Positions 27,599 through 35,789 of a DNA stretch of 64,000 bases are shown here, one piece after another. The DNA is taken from positions 972,331 to 1,036,330 of the forward strand of contig NZ_JAQRMY010000001.1 of NCBI RefSeq assembly GCF_028613635.1, read 5' to 3'. This DNA comes from Devosia sp. ZB163 (GTDB lineage Bacteria > Pseudomonadota > Alphaproteobacteria > Rhizobiales > Devosiaceae). The translations under genes and the position numbers were made by a program. Numbering within the stretch: the stretch's first letter is position 1; every line of letters starts with the position of its first letter. The notes under the pieces are model-generated. The model worked only from the letters and a program-made list of their open reading frames with translations, made no database searches and was not told where the DNA came from.

Positions 27599-29023
27599 AT
27601 GCTTAAGCGACTGCTCATGACCACCACGGCGCTGGCCCTCGGCCTGTCGATGGCTGCGCCCGCCTTCGCCGATCCGACCGTGATCCGGGTCGTGTCCAAG
27701 GACCTGCTCACCACCAACCCGCCCGACGTCGCGCATATCGAGCGCATCGAAGCGGCGCTGAAGGCCCAGGGCACCGATCTCGACATCCAGATCGTCGACC
27801 TGCCGTCCTCGGGCTATGCCGACGCGCTCGGCGTCATGCTGCTCTCGGGCGATATCCCCGACCTGATCTACTTCCAGGGCGGCGACGCCAAGATGGCCGA
27901 CCAGGGCATCCTCGAGGACCTGCGTCCCTGGATCGAGAAGTCGCCGAACCTCTCGGCAGCGCTCTGGCCGCACAATCTCGACCGGCTCGAGAACTACCCC
28001 TACCTGCTCTATGTCTATCCGCCCCGCGCCCCGCAGCCGGTGATCCGCAAGGACTGGCTGGACAAGCTCGGCATCCCGGCCCCCAAGACCGTCGATGAAT
28101 ACGAGGCCTTCTTCAAGGCCATCCACGAGGCCGATCTCGATGGCGACGGCACCCCCGGCAACACCTTCGGTGTCACCACCGCCGACAACACCAACGAGCT
28201 CGACTCGATCTTCAACCAGGCCTTCGGCATCACCGGCACCTGGATGAAGGACGCCGCCGGCGAGTGGGTCCACGCGCGCATCACCGAGCAGGAAAAGGCG
28301 AAGATCGCCTGGTACGCCAAGCTCGCGGCCGAGGGCCTCTACGACAAGGAATACGTCACGTCCAAGTTCGACGTGAAGGAAGACAAGTTCTACACCGGTA
28401 AGGCCGGCGTGATCTTCGGCTCCTCGGCGGAAGTCATCGACATCTATGGCGGCAAGATGCGCCAGGCGCATCCCGATGCCAATGTCGAGCTTGCCCTGCT
28501 GCCGATCCCGGAAGGCCCGGGCGGCCAGGGGCTGCAGGCGACGGACGTCAGCAAGGAAGCCCGCGGCTTCGCCATCGCGACCACCTCGCAGCACAAGGAA
28601 GAAGTGGCCAAGCTCCTCGACTTCATGGCTTCGACCGAGGGCCAGATGCTCGACCGCATGGGCTTTGAGGGCGAGGAATACACCAAGGACGGCGACACCT
28701 ACACGGTCACCGACAAGATCTCGACCTGGTACGCCCGCTTCTTCGCCGCCTCCAACTTCGTCCCGCCGGTGGAGTGGAAGTCGGCTGCCGCCCAGGAGTC
28801 GCTGAAGAACGTCTCGGCCTGGTTCAAGCCCGACAATGCCTTCGTCTGGCCGGCTGACTTCGCCGCCGATCTCGATGCGACCGAGAACGTCTACCGCGCC
28901 TGGGTCTACAAGTTCATCTCGGGCGAAGCCTCGATGGACCAGTGGGATGCCTTCGTAGCCGAGTGGAAGGCCGCCGGTGGCGACCGTCTCAACGAGTACG
29001 CCCGGACCAAGCTGAACGGCTGA
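27599..29023 (+). CDS. Extracellular solute-binding protein (LplA-like)
   Basis: 474 residues. Signal peptide MLKRLLMTTTALALGLSMAA with likely cleavage after PAFA. This is a family 1 binding protein of the larger LplA type: DIPDLIYFQGGDAKMADQGI, YPPRAPQPVIRKDWLDKLG, GVTTADNTNELDSIFNQAFG. Start at ATG 27599 is preceded by GGAGGAG at a good distance. It supplies the two LplB/LplC permeases upstream. Genes for two ADP-ribosylglycohydrolase-family enzymes follow, hinting at a ribosylated or similar glycoside as ligand; that is inference. Confidence 0.94.
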   Translation: MLKRLLMTTTALALGLSMAAPAFADPTVIRVVSKDLLTTNPPDVAHIERIEAALKAQGTDLDIQIVDLPSSGYADALGVMLLSGDIPDLIYFQGGDAKMADQGILEDLRPWIEKSPNLSAALWPHNLDRLENYPYLLYVYPPRAPQPVIRKDWLDKLGIPAPKTVDEYEAFFKAIHEADLDGDGTPGNTFGVTTADNTNELDSIFNQAFGITGTWMKDAAGEWVHARITEQEKAKIAWYAKLAAEGLYDKEYVTSKFDVKEDKFYTGKAGVIFGSSAEVIDIYGGKMRQAHPDANVELALLPIPEGPGGQGLQATDVSKEARGFAIATTSQHKEEVAKLLDFMASTEGQMLDRMGFEGEEYTKDGDTYTVTDKISTWYARFFAASNFVPPVEWKSAAAQESLKNVSAWFKPDNAFVWPADFAADLDATENVYRAWVYKFISGEASMDQWDAFVAEWKAAGGDRLNEYARTKLNG

Positions 29024-29058
29024 GGCCCGGCGTTTGCCCGAAGGCCGGTGAGGAACCT

Positions 29059-29175
29059 CCCCCTCATCCGGCCTTCGGCCACCTTCTCCCACGAGGGAGG
29101 AGGTCTGACTGAAAGGTCTCGGCCCCTTCACCTCTCCCCTTGTGGGAGAGGGTGCCCGACAGGGCGGGTGAGGGG
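29059..29175. repeat. REPIN-like two-arm palindrome
   Basis: Left arm about 29059-29105 (CCCCCTCATCCGGCCTTCGG, then a CTTCTCCCACGAGGGAGGAG hairpin), a spacer of about 23 bases, and right arm 29129-29175 (CACCTCTCCCCTTGTGGGAG ... GGCGGGTGAGGGG). It lies between the binding-protein and first ADP-ribosylglycohydrolase genes. Confidence 0.8.
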
Positions 29176-29199
29176 TAGCCAAGTACACAGGACGTAAGA

Positions 29200-30438
29200 G
29201 TGACCGATCCTAGAACTTCCCTTCGCGGCCGCGTCCGCGCCATGTTGCACGGCATCGCTCTCGGCGATGCGCTCGGCGCCCCGGTCGAAAAGCTCTCGGC
29301 CGCCGATATCCGCGCCCGCTATGGCCGTGTGACCTCCCTCGAGGCGCGCTGGCACAAGATGGACCTGCCGCCCGAGCAGCGGAACCACCGCATTCGCGGC
29401 AACGGCATCGTCACCGACGATACGCTGATGACGCTGGCGCTGATGGATATCTACGCCGATACCAACCGCCATCTCGACGCCTGGGACATGGCCGACGGCA
29501 TGGTGCGTCAGATCGCCTGGAAGCCGCGCTGGATCCCCGAGATGCAGCGCGAGGCCAACCTGATCGATCGCCTGTTCTATCCCGAGAAGTGGATCTTCCA
29601 GCGCCACCAGCTGGCCAACTGCGACCCCCGCCAGGGCGGTATCGGCAACATGGTCAACTGCGGCGCGGCCATGTACATCGCACCCGTCGGTGTGGTGAAT
29701 GCCTGCGACCCCCGCGCCGCCTATGATGAAGCCATCGCCTTCGCCTCCGGCCACCAGGAGAGCTTCGGCCTCGAGGCTGCCGGCGTATTCGCCGCCGCCG
29801 TCGCCGCTGCCTTCGTGCCAGGCACCACGATCGAGGCGATCGTCGAGACGGTGATTGCTCTCGCCAAAGACGGCACCAGGGCCGCCATCTCCGAGATTGC
29901 CCAGCAGGCCGTCACGCTCAAGGGCGTCGACCACGCCATCGTCGTCGAGCGGTTCCACGGCATCATCGGCCGCTATTCGCCGATGGGCGACGAAGTGAAC
30001 CACACCGCTGCTCGCGCCGGCCGCCTCTCTGCCGCCTATCAGCCCTCGCGGCTCGGCGCCATCGAGGAACTGCCGCTGGCGCTCGGCTTCGCTCTCGCTA
30101 ACGGCGGCGACTTCCGCAAGTCCATCGAGGACGGCATCAACTCCGGCCGCGACACGGACTCCATCGGCGTCATGGCCGGCGCGATCCTCGGCGTCCTGCA
30201 CGGCGAGAGCGTCATCGACGCGGCCGACCGCGCGACACTCGACAGCGCCAACCGCTTCGACCTCGCCGCGGCCGCCGACCGCTTCACCGCCACCGCCACC
30301 GACATCCTCCTCGCCGACCGTCGGCAGCGCGAGGCCGCCGAGCGCAGCCGCGACACGCTGTTCGGGGAAGGCCTCCTCAACCGGCCCGCGGCCGACCTCC
30401 CCCCACGGGGCGCTACCCCCAAGGGAGAGGTGGTGTAG
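29200..30438 (+). CDS. ADP-ribosylglycohydrolase family protein (first)
   Basis: 412 residues of the DraG/ARH fold. Metal-binding acidic motifs are present: GNGIVTDDTLMTLAL near residue 70 and NSGRDTDSIGVMAGA near the C-terminus, with the N-terminal MLHGIALGDALGAPVE. DraG-type enzymes remove ADP-ribose from proteins; members next to sugar importers probably cleave small N- or O-glycosides instead. GTG start at 29200 follows a weak GGACGTAAGA. The last 20 or so residues (NRPAADLPPRGATPKGEVV) are encoded by the left arm of a REPIN-like repeat, so the original stop was probably overrun by the element. Confidence 0.88.
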   Translation: MTDPRTSLRGRVRAMLHGIALGDALGAPVEKLSAADIRARYGRVTSLEARWHKMDLPPEQRNHRIRGNGIVTDDTLMTLALMDIYADTNRHLDAWDMADGMVRQIAWKPRWIPEMQREANLIDRLFYPEKWIFQRHQLANCDPRQGGIGNMVNCGAAMYIAPVGVVNACDPRAAYDEAIAFASGHQESFGLEAAGVFAAAVAAAFVPGTTIEAIVETVIALAKDGTRAAISEIAQQAVTLKGVDHAIVVERFHGIIGRYSPMGDEVNHTAARAGRLSAAYQPSRLGAIEELPLALGFALANGGDFRKSIEDGINSGRDTDSIGVMAGAILGVLHGESVIDAADRATLDSANRFDLAAAADRFTATATDILLADRRQREAAERSRDTLFGEGLLNRPAADLPPRGATPKGEVV

Positions 30439-30510
30439 CGGCACGACATCGCCCATGCCCCACCTCTCCCTTGGGGGAGAGGTCGCTGCGAAGCAGCGGG
30501 TGAGGGGGCC
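30370..30510. repeat. REPIN-like element overlapping a gene 3' end
   Basis: Degenerate left arm 30370-30432 (GGCCTCCTCAACCGG ... AAGGGAGAGGTG), a spacer of exactly 28 bases containing GCGGCACGA, and right arm 30461-30510 (CACCTCTCCCTTGGGGGAGA ... GCGGGTGAGGGGGCC). Same subfamily as the element flanking the DUF559 gene at 50104-50550. The left arm supplies the C-terminal codons and stop of the ADP-ribosylglycohydrolase gene. Confidence 0.85.
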
Positions 30511-30540
30511 TTTTGCCTACTCAGACGCCAAGGACCGTTC

Positions 30541-32670
30541 ATGCCCCTGACCACCCAAGCCCTTTCGACCCAAGCCCTTTCGACCCAAGCAATCTTCGAT
30601 CGCATCTATGCCGGCTTCATCGGCAAGGCCATCGGCGTCCGCCTCGGCGCGCCGGTCGAGCCGACCATCTGGAGCTATGAGCGCATCCGCAACACCTACG
30701 GTGAGGTCACCCAGTACCTCCGCGATTTCAAGAATTTCGCCGCCGACGACGACACCAACGGCCCGGTCTATTTCATCCGCGCCCTGCGCGATTACGGCCT
30801 CAAGGCGACCGCCGCCGATGTCGGCCGCACCTGGCTCAACTACGCCGCCGAAGAGCACGGCATGTACTGGTGGGGCGGCTTCGGCAACTCCACCGAGCAC
30901 ACCGCCTACAAGAACCTCAAGTCCGGCATGGAAGCGCCGGAGTCCGGCTCCATCGCCACCAACGGCACCACCGTCGCCGAGCAGATCGGCGGCCAGATCT
31001 TCATCGACAGCTGGGGCTGGGTGAACCCGGGCAACCCGAAGCGCGCCGCCGAAATGTCGGCCATGGCCGCCTCGGTCGCCCATGACGGCGACGGCCTCAA
31101 CGGCGCCCGCTTCTGCGCCGCCGCCATCGCCCAGGCGTTCGTCGCCAAGTCCATCGACGAGATCGTCGAGACCGGCCTGTCGACGATCGACGCCAACTCG
31201 ACCTACGCCAAGGTCGCCCGCGCCGTCATCGACTTCCACAAGGCCAACCCCAAGGACTGGCGCGCCTGCCGCGACATGCTCACCGCCGACTGGGGTTACG
31301 ACCGTTACCCCGGCGTCTGCCACATCATCCCCAATGCCGGCGTCACCGTCATGGCCATTCTCTACGGCGAGGGCGAGCTGACCCGCACCGCCGAGATCGC
31401 CACCATGGCCGGCTGGGACACCGACTGTAACGCCGGCAACGCCTGCGCCATCGTCGGCACCTTCCAGGGCGTACAGCCGAGCTGGGACAAGTATCGCAAG
31501 CCCATCAACGACTTCGTCATCGCCTCCGGCGTCATCGGTACGCTCAACGTCGTCGATATCCCGAGCTTTGCCCGCGAGCTCACCGTGCTCGCCCTCCGCC
31601 TCGACGGCAACGAGCCGCCGGCGCTCTGGGTCGAGGATTTCGAACGCCGCGGCGTCCGCTTCGACTTCGATGCGCCGGGCGCCACCCACGCGTTCCGCAC
31701 CGAGCCGTTCAACCAGATCGAGGTGAAGGCCGCGAAAGACAAGCAGGGCCCGAACTCGCGCGGCGCGCTCGAAGTGCTGCTCGACCGGCTTGAGCGCGGG
31801 CAGGGTGGCCGCATCTTCTGGAAGCCCTTCTATCGCCGCGAAGACTTCGACGACGAGCGCTACCGCCCGATGTTCACTCCGCTCGCCGACGCCGGCCAGA
31901 CGGTGAAGTTCAAGCTGCAGCTCGACCCCTGGAACGGCGACGGGAACCTCCGCGTTGCTCCCTATGTCCGCCGCGCCATCTCCCGCGAGATCGTCGAAAC
32001 CGGCGCCTGGCACGTCCCCAGCTCCGAGGGCTGGCAGGACTATGAGTTCACCATCCCCGAGGGCGACGAGGCCATCGACGAGATCGGCGTGCTGGTCGAG
32101 TATTTCGGCCGCCTGAAGTTCCTCGGCCGCCTGTTCCTCACCGAGTTCTCGGTGTCGGGCAAGGGCAAGCTCGCCATCGATCCCAAGGTCGAAAAGCAGG
32201 AGTGGGGCGGCATCACCCGCTTCACCTGGAACCGCGGCCACTGGTCCCTCCAGAACGGCGCCATCCACGCCCACACCGCCGAAGACGCCGACGCCTGGAC
32301 CGGCAACGGCTACCTCCGCGACGTAACCGTCACCGCCGACCTCACCCCCCTCGCCGGCAAGTCGCACCTGGTTACTGCCCGTGTCCAGGGCACGAGCCGG
32401 TTCTACGCCGCCGGCTTCGAGAACGGCGAAGCGGTGATCCTGAAGCAGGACCACGGCACCACCGTGCTGGCCCGCGCACCGTTCGCGATCAAGCCGGGCG
32501 AGGCGCACAAGGTCGCCCTGACGGTCAAGGGCGACAAGCTCACCCTAACCGTCGACGGCAAGGACCTCGTCACCGCGAGCGACAGCCAGTTCCGCTACGG
32601 CCAAGCCGGCTTGCGTATGGCCTCAGCTGGCCGCATGACGGTGGCTCGGCTGGAAGTGGTGGAACTCTAG
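30541..32670 (+). CDS. ADP-ribosylglycohydrolase family protein (second), with C-terminal beta-sandwich-like region
   Basis: 709 residues. The N-terminal 350 or so residues are an ARH-like helical domain: GFIGKAIGVRLGAPVE, KNFAADDDTNGPVYF (first metal motif, Asp-rich), and TMAGWDTDCNAGNACAIVG (second motif). The C-terminal half is beta-rich and resembles LamG/DUF1080-like carbohydrate-binding sandwiches (RFTWNRGHWSLQNGAIHAHT; VTVKGDKLTLTVDGKDLV). No signal peptide is evident, so it should act on an imported glycoside. The start codon is followed by an in-frame 15-base tandem repeat (QALSTQALSTQA), making the exact N-terminus uncertain. It belongs to the LacI-controlled import locus. Confidence 0.85.
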   Translation: MPLTTQALSTQALSTQAIFDRIYAGFIGKAIGVRLGAPVEPTIWSYERIRNTYGEVTQYLRDFKNFAADDDTNGPVYFIRALRDYGLKATAADVGRTWLNYAAEEHGMYWWGGFGNSTEHTAYKNLKSGMEAPESGSIATNGTTVAEQIGGQIFIDSWGWVNPGNPKRAAEMSAMAASVAHDGDGLNGARFCAAAIAQAFVAKSIDEIVETGLSTIDANSTYAKVARAVIDFHKANPKDWRACRDMLTADWGYDRYPGVCHIIPNAGVTVMAILYGEGELTRTAEIATMAGWDTDCNAGNACAIVGTFQGVQPSWDKYRKPINDFVIASGVIGTLNVVDIPSFARELTVLALRLDGNEPPALWVEDFERRGVRFDFDAPGATHAFRTEPFNQIEVKAAKDKQGPNSRGALEVLLDRLERGQGGRIFWKPFYRREDFDDERYRPMFTPLADAGQTVKFKLQLDPWNGDGNLRVAPYVRRAISREIVETGAWHVPSSEGWQDYEFTIPEGDEAIDEIGVLVEYFGRLKFLGRLFLTEFSVSGKGKLAIDPKVEKQEWGGITRFTWNRGHWSLQNGAIHAHTAEDADAWTGNGYLRDVTVTADLTPLAGKSHLVTARVQGTSRFYAAGFENGEAVILKQDHGTTVLARAPFAIKPGEAHKVALTVKGDKLTLTVDGKDLVTASDSQFRYGQAGLRMASAGRMTVARLEVVEL

Positions 32671-32686
32671 TGTTCGAGCGCTTGGC

Positions 32687-32801
32687 ACCCCCCTCCCCAA
32701 CCCTCCCCGCAAGGGGGAGGGTGCCCGCCTGTGCCAGTGGCACCACGTCGCCACAAACTCGATCGGCACCTCCCCCCTTGCGGGGGAGGTTGGGAGGGGG
32801 G
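32687..32801. repeat. GC-rich two-arm palindrome
   Basis: Left arm about 32687-32732 (CACCCCCCTCCCC ... CCCCGCAAGGGGGAGGGTG) and right arm about 32767-32801 (CACCTCCCCCCTTGCGGGGG ... TTGGGAGGGGGG). The spacer contains an AGTGGCACCACG palindrome. It separates the ADP-ribosylglycohydrolase gene from the CoA-transferase gene. Confidence 0.8.
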
Positions 32802-32833
32802 GCGACCTACGCTGGATCTATGGGCATTGCACC

Positions 32834-34024
32834 ATGACCCAGCCCATCCCCTTCAACCCCGCCCTCACCGGCCCTCTCGACGGCATCCGCGTCATCGACC
32901 TCTCCCGCCTCGTCGCCGGCAACATGTTGTCCCTCCAGCTCGCCGACTTCGGCGCCGACGTCATCAAGATCGAACCCCCGCAGGGCGATCCCTTGCGCGA
33001 GTGGCGCGATGACGGGCACTCGCTCTACTGGAAGACCTACGGCCGCAACAAACGCTCGGTGCAGCTCAACCTCAGGCAAGCCCCGCACATGGCCGCGCTG
33101 AAGGCCCTGATCGCCACCGCCGACGTGTTCATCGAGAACTTCCGGCCCGGCACGCTCGAGGAGATGGGCCTGGCGCCCGACACCCTCCTCGCCGCCAACC
33201 CCAACCTGATCGTCGTCCGCATCTCCGGCTTCGGCCAGACCGGCCCCTACGCCCAGTTCCCCGGTTTCGGCACCATCGTCGAGGGCATGTCGGGCTTCGC
33301 CTACCGCACCGGTTTCCCGGATCGCGAGCCGGTGCTGCCGCCGCTGGCGCTGGCCGATATGATCGCCGGCGTCTACGGCGCCAACGCCACCGTCACCGCA
33401 CTGCTCGCCCGCTTCCGTGGGCGTGCCAAGGGCCAGGTCATCGACCTCAGCCTGCTCGAACCCATGTACTCCGTCCTCGGCCCCGAAGCCGCGATCTATC
33501 AAGTCACCGGCAAGGTCAAGGAGAGATCCGGCTCCGCCTCCAACACCGCCTCGCCGCGCAACGTCTACCGCTGCGCCGATGGCCAGTACGTGGCGCTGAG
33601 CGGTTCCACTCCGCAGGTCGCCCGCCGCATCTTCGAGGTGATCGGCAAGCCCGAGATGAACACCGACCCGCGCTTCGCCACCAACTCCGATCGGGTGAAA
33701 CACCGTGATCTAGTCGATGCTGCCGTAGGCGAATGGTTCGGCCGCCACACCCACGACGAGGCACTCGCCATCATGCGCGAGGCCGGCGCCACCGTCGGAC
33801 CGATCTACTCGATCGCCGATATCGCAAGGGATCAGCATTTCGTTGATCGAGGCATCATTATCGATGTCGAAGACAAGGATTTCGGCTCGCTGCCCATCCA
33901 CAACATCGTCCCGCGCCTCAGCGAAACCCCCGGCACCTTCCGCCGCCCGGCGCCGGACCTCGGCGAGCACACAGCCGAAGTGTTGATCGAAGCCGGCGTC
34001 GATCCTGCTACAGTGCTGGGATGA
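32834..34024 (+). CDS. CaiB/BaiF family (class III) CoA-transferase
   Basis: 396 residues: LDGIRVIDLSRLVAGNMLSL at the N-terminus, FGADVIKIEPPQGDPLREW, the interlocking-domain segment RISGFGQTGPYAQFPGFGTI, and the catalytic Asp region GQVIDLSLLEPMYSVLG. Class III enzymes move CoA between carboxylic acids without a ping-pong intermediate pool. It overlaps the CitE-like lyase gene by four bases, so the pair probably activates a hydroxy-dicarboxylic acid and then cleaves its CoA ester. The acid is not identifiable. Confidence 0.93.
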   Translation: MTQPIPFNPALTGPLDGIRVIDLSRLVAGNMLSLQLADFGADVIKIEPPQGDPLREWRDDGHSLYWKTYGRNKRSVQLNLRQAPHMAALKALIATADVFIENFRPGTLEEMGLAPDTLLAANPNLIVVRISGFGQTGPYAQFPGFGTIVEGMSGFAYRTGFPDREPVLPPLALADMIAGVYGANATVTALLARFRGRAKGQVIDLSLLEPMYSVLGPEAAIYQVTGKVKERSGSASNTASPRNVYRCADGQYVALSGSTPQVARRIFEVIGKPEMNTDPRFATNSDRVKHRDLVDAAVGEWFGRHTHDEALAIMREAGATVGPIYSIADIARDQHFVDRGIIIDVEDKDFGSLPIHNIVPRLSETPGTFRRPAPDLGEHTAEVLIEAGVDPATVLG

Positions 34025-34842
34025 AGCTCCGTTCCCTTCTCTACGTGCCGGCGCATTCCGAGCGCTTCATCGCCAAGGCGCATGAGCGCGGCGCCGACGC
34101 CATCATCCTCGACCTCGAAGACTCCGTCCCCGAGGCCGACAAGGATGCAGCGCGCGCCAACCTCGCCACCGCCGTCCCCAGCGTTGGCCAGGCTGGCGCC
34201 CAGGTCTTCGTCCGCGTGAACGCCGGTCCCCGCCAGCGCGAGGATGCGCTCGCCGCCTGTCGCGCCGGGGCAGGGGGATTGCTCATCCCCAAGGCCGCCT
34301 CCACTGGTGCCCTCGAATCCCTTGCCGGAACGCTGCGCGCCGAGGAGGCCTCGCTCGCCCGCCCCGCCATGAGCTTCATCGCGACCATCGAAGACCCGGC
34401 GGCCCTGCTCGATGCCCGCGCCATCGCCGGCGTGCACCGTGTCATCGGCCTCTGCCTCGGCAGCGAGGATTTCGCCCTCGCGATCGGCGCGACGCCCACC
34501 CCGGATGTGCTGCGCCACCCCAAGCTGATGCTGCACTATGCCGCCAAGGCCGCCGGCAAGCTCTCGCTCGGCCTCCTCCGCTCCATCGCCGACTACTCCG
34601 ATCTCACTGCCCTGACCGAAGCGGCCCGCGAGGCCCGCCTCCACGGCTTCGATGGGGCCACCTGCGTCCACCCGTCGGCCGTCCCCGTGCTCAATGCCGC
34701 CTTCCAGCCCAGCGACGAGGAGCGGACCTGGGCTGCTCGCGTGATCGCCGAGGCCGCCCACCACTCCGGCGCCTTCGAGTTCGATGGACGGATGATCGAT
34801 GCCCCCGTCCTCGCCCGGGCCCGCCGGATCGCCGAGGGCTAG
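34021..34842 (+). CDS. HpcH/HpaI aldolase / citrate lyase beta-like (CitE family) protein
   Basis: 273-residue TIM-barrel lyase. Motifs: RSLLYVPAHSERFIAKAHE, IILDLEDSVPEADK (metal-binding acidic loop), VFVRVNAGPRQREDALAAC, ATIEDPAALLDA, and CLGSEDFALAIGATPT. Stand-alone CitE-like proteins cleave malyl-, citramalyl- or related 3-hydroxyacyl-CoA esters. Together with the CoA-transferase it overlaps it forms a plausible two-step activation-cleavage module. It is convergent with the AraC gene and their 3' ends overlap by four bases. Confidence 0.9.
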   Translation: MKLRSLLYVPAHSERFIAKAHERGADAIILDLEDSVPEADKDAARANLATAVPSVGQAGAQVFVRVNAGPRQREDALAACRAGAGGLLIPKAASTGALESLAGTLRAEEASLARPAMSFIATIEDPAALLDARAIAGVHRVIGLCLGSEDFALAIGATPTPDVLRHPKLMLHYAAKAAGKLSLGLLRSIADYSDLTALTEAAREARLHGFDGATCVHPSAVPVLNAAFQPSDEERTWAARVIAEAAHHSGAFEFDGRMIDAPVLARARRIAEG

Positions 34843-35702
34843 TCGCCGCCGCGCGCCGCCGCCGCCCGGTACTCGCTGGGCGACACCCCGTTGAGCCGCC
34901 TGAAGGCCTTGGCGAAATAATTGCCATTGGCAAACCCGGTCGCTGCCGCGATGAGGCTTACCGGCTGGTCGGTCGCGATCAGCAGGCGCGTCGCCCGCTC
35001 CATCCGCGTCCGTGCCACGAAATCCGATGGACTCTGCCCGGTCTCGGCGCTGAACCGCCGCACGAAATGCGCCCGGCTTAGCCCCGCAACCCGCGCCAGC
35101 CGGTCGACCCCCAGCGGGTCCGCGAGATGGGCCTCGACATAGGCTCGCGCGCGGGTCACCGGAGCTGCCAGCTTGGGGGCATCCGGCGCCGCACCGAACA
35201 GCCCGTCATAGAGCGCCATCACCGCGTCATAAGTGGCGGCCGACACCGTGCCGCTGAGTTCCGGCCCCGCCATCAGCGCAAGGCACGCCCCCGCCATGCG
35301 ATCGACCGCCCCCGCCGACGGGGTTACCACCGGCCCCTTGAGATCGATCACCGCCCGGATAAGGCGCAGCGCCTCGCGCCCGTTGGCGCCGATCCAGAAA
35401 TACTCCCACGTCTGGCCCCGATCGAGCCAGTAGCGGTTGGCATGCGGAAAGCTCAGCACCATGGTCTGCCCGGGCAACAGCACATGCCGCGTGCCCTCGA
35501 AATCGAGCTCGCCCCGCCCCGCGATCGTATGCTGGATGATGACGAAAGGCGCGTCGCCGCGCTTCAGCCCCTCCCAGTTGTAGACCTCGTTCTGGCGCTT
35601 CTCGAAGCCCGCGCCCGTGGCCATCACGTGAAAGCCCAGCGGCCCTCGCGGCGCCTCGATGCCCTGCACCTTGTGTCCGTGCGCGATCAGATCCGACAGC
35701 AT
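34839..35702 (-). CDS. AraC family transcriptional regulator
   Basis: 287 residues: an N-terminal cupin-like sensor (FVIIQHTIAGRGELDFEGTR, LLPGQTMVLSFPHANRYWLD) and a C-terminal double helix-turn-helix (DRLARVAGLSRAHFVRRFSA; VSLIAAATGFANGNYFAKAF), ending in LNGVSPSEYRAA. It diverges from the GH4 glycosidase gene 87 bases away and probably activates it in response to a sugar. Confidence 0.93.
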   Translation of the reverse strand: MLSDLIAHGHKVQGIEAPRGPLGFHVMATGAGFEKRQNEVYNWEGLKRGDAPFVIIQHTIAGRGELDFEGTRHVLLPGQTMVLSFPHANRYWLDRGQTWEYFWIGANGREALRLIRAVIDLKGPVVTPSAGAVDRMAGACLALMAGPELSGTVSAATYDAVMALYDGLFGAAPDAPKLAAPVTRARAYVEAHLADPLGVDRLARVAGLSRAHFVRRFSAETGQSPSDFVARTRMERATRLLIATDQPVSLIAAATGFANGNYFAKAFRRLNGVSPSEYRAAAARGGD

Positions 35703-35789
35703 GAAATTACCCGCGAGCGCATGACTTTCCTCTACAAGCTTGCGGACGTCGCGGCTACAAAAATGCCAGTTTCGTTAGGGAGGAACGGC

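Noticed and set aside
35127-35789. N-terminal extension of the GH4 frame
   Set aside because: It is antisense to the AraC gene; AGGGAGG and ATG at 35790 define the true start of the NAD-binding motif.
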